Shown here: positions 62,055-64,000 of the stretch, piece by piece
Numbering within the stretch: position 1 is the first letter of the stretch
How the letters are laid out: every line of letters starts with the position of its first letter
Assembly (NCBI RefSeq): GCF_001649575.2
Contig: NC_051435.1
Span: 11,255,896-11,319,895 of the forward strand
DNA: 64,000 bases
Direction of reading: 5' to 3'
DNA from: Kryptolebias marmoratus
Taxonomy: Eukaryota; Chordata; Actinopteri; Cyprinodontiformes; Rivulidae
Position numbers and translations under genes: made by a program
Notes under the pieces: generated by a model
What the model was told of the DNA's origin: nothing
The model's input: the letters and a program-made list of their open reading frames with translations, nothing else
The model's database searches: none

Positions 62055-62140
62055 TCATCTTTTCTTCTTCTTGAGTTTAATGGCGGTCGACAAACCTATT
62101 AAAATGAGATTTACCGCCATCTACTGGACTGGACTAAGAA
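62055..62140. mobile_element. Short fish-type repeat with inverted 'atggcggt / accgccat' ends
   Basis: The sequence cttcttcttgagtttaatgg … taccgccatctactggactg recalls a short, very common fish repeat. It lies directly upstream of spc25 and directly beside the Tc1 element. Its second half contains a CTCF-like core. Confidence 0.45.
62114..62127 (-). promoter_or_regulatory. CTCF-like core motif (minus strand) inside a repeat
   Basis: The minus strand reads CCAGTAGATGGCGG, an exact fit to CCASYAGRKGGCRS. It faces the plus-strand sites at 30676 and 33006. Being inside a dispersed repeat, it may exist in many genomic copies. Confidence 0.45.
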
Positions 62141-62153
62141 CAGGAGATTGATA

Positions 62154-62411
62154 TACAACCCCTGGCAAAAAGTATGGAATCACCAGTCTTGGATGAGCAC
62201 TCATTCAGACATTTCATGCTGTAAAACAAACTCAGATCAAAAACATGATACAATAATAAGGCCATTCCAAAGTGCAACTTGTTGGCTTTCAGGAACACTC
62301 AAAGAAATGAAGAAAAAACATTGTGGAAGTCAGTAAATTATACTTTTATTGACCAAACACAGGGAAATAAATATGGAATCACTCAATTCTGAGGAAAAAA
62401 GTATGGAATCA
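62154..62411 (+). repeat. Left terminal inverted repeat of the Tc1-like element
   Basis: 258 bp, ending with the inner direct repeat gtatggaatca. Beyond it, the two ends stop matching. Confidence 0.9.
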
Positions 62412-62450
62412 TGAAAAACACATAAACAAAAGACCATTCAAAATACATCA

Positions 62451-62544
62451 CTAGTATTTAGTTGCACCACCTTTGGCTTTTATAACGGCTTTCAGCCTCT
62501 GAGGCATGGACTCGATGAGTGACAAACAGTATTCTGCATCAATC
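62451..62544 (-). CDS. Tc1-like transposase, C-terminal fragment (cut by assembly gap)
   Basis: The last 30 codons and the stop are readable: IDAEYCLSLIESMPQRLKAV then IKAKGGATKY. The block SMPQRLKAVIKAKGGATKY is the standard end of fish Tc1 transposases, which cut and paste the element into TA sites. No frameshift or early stop is visible in this part. The DNA-binding domain, the DDE catalytic core and the start codon fall in the N gap, so whether the enzyme is intact cannot be judged. Confidence 0.85.
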
Positions 62545-63375
62545 NNNNNNNNNNNNNNNNNNNNNNNNNNNNNNNNNNNNNNNNNNNNNNNNNNNNNNNN
62601 NNNNNNNNNNNNNNNNNNNNNNNNNNNNNNNNNNNNNNNNNNNNNNNNNNNNNNNNNNNNNNNNNNNNNNNNNNNNNNNNNNNNNNNNNNNNNNNNNNNN
62701 NNNNNNNNNNNNNNNNNNNNNNNNNNNNNNNNNNNNNNNNNNNNNNNNNNNNNNNNNNNNNNNNNNNNNNNNNNNNNNNNNNNNNNNNNNNNNNNNNNNN
62801 NNNNNNNNNNNNNNNNNNNNNNNNNNNNNNNNNNNNNNNNNNNNNNNNNNNNNNNNNNNNNNNNNNNNNNNNNNNNNNNNNNNNNNNNNNNNNNNNNNNN
62901 NNNNNNNNNNNNNNNNNNNNNNNNNNNNNNNNNNNNNNNNNNNNNNNNNNNNNNNNNNNNNNNNNNNNNNNNNNNNNNNNNNNNNNNNNNNNNNNNNNNN
63001 NNNNNNNNNNNNNNNNNNNNNNNNNNNNNNNNNNNNNNNNNNNNNNNNNNNNNNNNNNNNNNNNNNNNNNNNNNNNNNNNNNNNNNNNNNNNNNNNNNNN
63101 NNNNNNNNNNNNNNNNNNNNNNNNNNNNNNNNNNNNNNNNNNNNNNNNNNNNNNNNNNNNNNNNNNNNNNNNNNNNNNNNNNNNNNNNNNNNNNNNNNNN
63201 NNNNNNNNNNNNNNNNNNNNNNNNNNNNNNNNNNNNNNNNNNNNNNNNNNNNNNNNNNNNNNNNNNNNNNNNNNNNNNNNNNNNNNNNNNNNNNNNNNNN
63301 NNNNNNNNNNNNNNNNNNNNNNNNNNNNNNNNNNNNNNNNNNNNNNNNNNNNNNNNNNNNNNNNNNNNNNNNNNN
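62545..63375. other. Assembly gap (831 N)
   Basis: A run of N that exactly occupies the middle of the Tc1-like element. Any open frame drawn across it is meaningless. Confidence 0.99.
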
Positions 63376-63535
63376 ATGCTTCTTGCTACTCCACGTCGTC
63401 CAGCAGCCCTTCAAAGTGTCATGACTGCAGGTGTTTTTAACTGCAGACTAACGGGCACATCTAATCTGGGACAGGTGTCCATTTAGGGAAAGAAAATAGA
63501 CTGGGTGTGTCCTTATTTTCTACCTCCAATTTGAG

Positions 63536-63793
63536 TGATTCCATACTTTTTTCCTCAGAATCGAGTGATTCCATATTTATTTCCCTGTGTTTGGTCAATA
63601 AAAGTATCATTTACTGACTTCCACAATGTTTTTTCTTCATTTCTTTGAGTGTTCCTGAAAGCCAACAAGTTGCACCTTGGAATGACCTTATTATTGTATC
63701 ATGATTTTGATCTGAGTTTGTTTTACAGCATGAAATGTCTGAATGAGTGCTCATCCAAGACTGGTGATTCCATACTTTTTGCCAGGGGTTGTA
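63536..63793 (-). repeat. Right terminal inverted repeat of the Tc1-like element
   Basis: 258 bp, about 98% identical to the left repeat in reverse complement; ends in the TA at 63792-63793. Confidence 0.9.
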
Positions 63794-64000
63794 AAGTGAC
63801 ATAATTTGACCTCTTATTTTTAGCATTCCTTCCCCAAATGCATTTTTAATCGCGTCGCTAAGATTTAAATGATTTAATGCTTTCAACTTCTATTTCCCCA
63901 AGTCTTTCCTACCAACACCAACATCTTTTGTATGTTATAAAATTGCTTTCCAGAGTCACTTATGTCCCAATACTCCGACCATACTTTACAGATATGACAA
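63794..64000. other. Unassigned DNA after the Tc1-like element
   Basis: Nothing recognised in these 207 bases. By human synteny the next gene would be g6pc2, but no exon is visible. Confidence 0.5.

Larger units (their letters stand above)
62154..63793 (-). mobile_element. Tc1/mariner-type transposon with long inverted repeats, centre unsequenced
   Basis: Both ends read TACAACCCCTGGCAAAAAG inward from a TA, the Tc1/mariner target. Inverted repeats of 258 bp (62154-62411 and 63536-63793) differ at only five positions by my count and have equal length. Within each repeat gtatggaatca occurs near both the outer and inner end, an IR/DR arrangement as in Sleeping Beauty-like elements. The transposase C-terminus is visible on the minus strand; the remainder is in an 831-N gap (62545-63375). 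The apparent length of 1640 bp fits a full element, if the gap size is real. Confidence 0.92.

Noticed and set aside
62506..63486. Frames of about 300 codons spanning the N gap
   Set aside because: They consist of N; only the 30-codon transposase end on the minus strand is real.

Overview
This is a window of vertebrate nuclear DNA, almost certainly from a ray-finned (teleost) fish. It is AT-rich and full of introns, with GT-AG split genes, CpG-rich first exons, dinucleotide repeats and fish-type transposon debris (Tc1/mariner, a hAT MITE, LINE 3' ends). I cannot name the species from the sequence.

Five protein-coding genes can be built exon by exon, in this order: b3galt1 (+, 1555-2541, intronless coding region), stk39/SPAK (-, 18 coding exons, 30157 down to 6980), cers6 (+, 10 constitutive coding exons plus a 24-nt cassette microexon, 33482-49347), nostrin (+, 16 coding exons, 51206-56975) and spc25 (-, 6 coding exons, 61065 down to 57491, plus a 5' UTR exon). 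From general knowledge, this order and orientation matches human 2q24.3 (B3GALT1-STK39-CERS6-NOSTRIN-SPC25), so it is an old conserved block. Exon phases add up in every model, giving predicted proteins of 328, 516, 385 (393 with the microexon), 546 and 236 residues.

Layout. 1-1554: b3galt1 upstream DNA with a likely 5' UTR exon. 2542-6979: 3' UTRs and intergenic DNA with an (AT)n tract. 6980-30157: stk39, with repeat-filled introns. 30158-33481: divergent stk39/cers6 intergenic region with two CTCF-like sites in the same orientation. 33482-49347: cers6. 49348-51205: intergenic repeats. 51206-56975 and 57491-61065: nostrin and spc25, tail to tail with interleaved poly(A) signals. 62055-62140: short repeat carrying another CTCF-like core. 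62154-63793: Tc1-like transposon with 258-bp, ~98% identical inverted repeats and an 831-base N gap where most of its transposase should lie.

The genes do not form a pathway. They cover Golgi glycosylation, ion-transport kinase signalling, ceramide synthesis, eNOS trafficking/endocytosis and kinetochore attachment. I found no new multi-gene system. The items most worth a second look are four exact CTCF-core matches (two of them convergent around cers6-nostrin-spc25), the two microexons, three short stop-free introns of length 3n (one with GC-AG ends), the overlapping nostrin/spc25 3' ends, the young gapped Tc1 element, and a palindromic element family with one copy broken by a LINE fragment.
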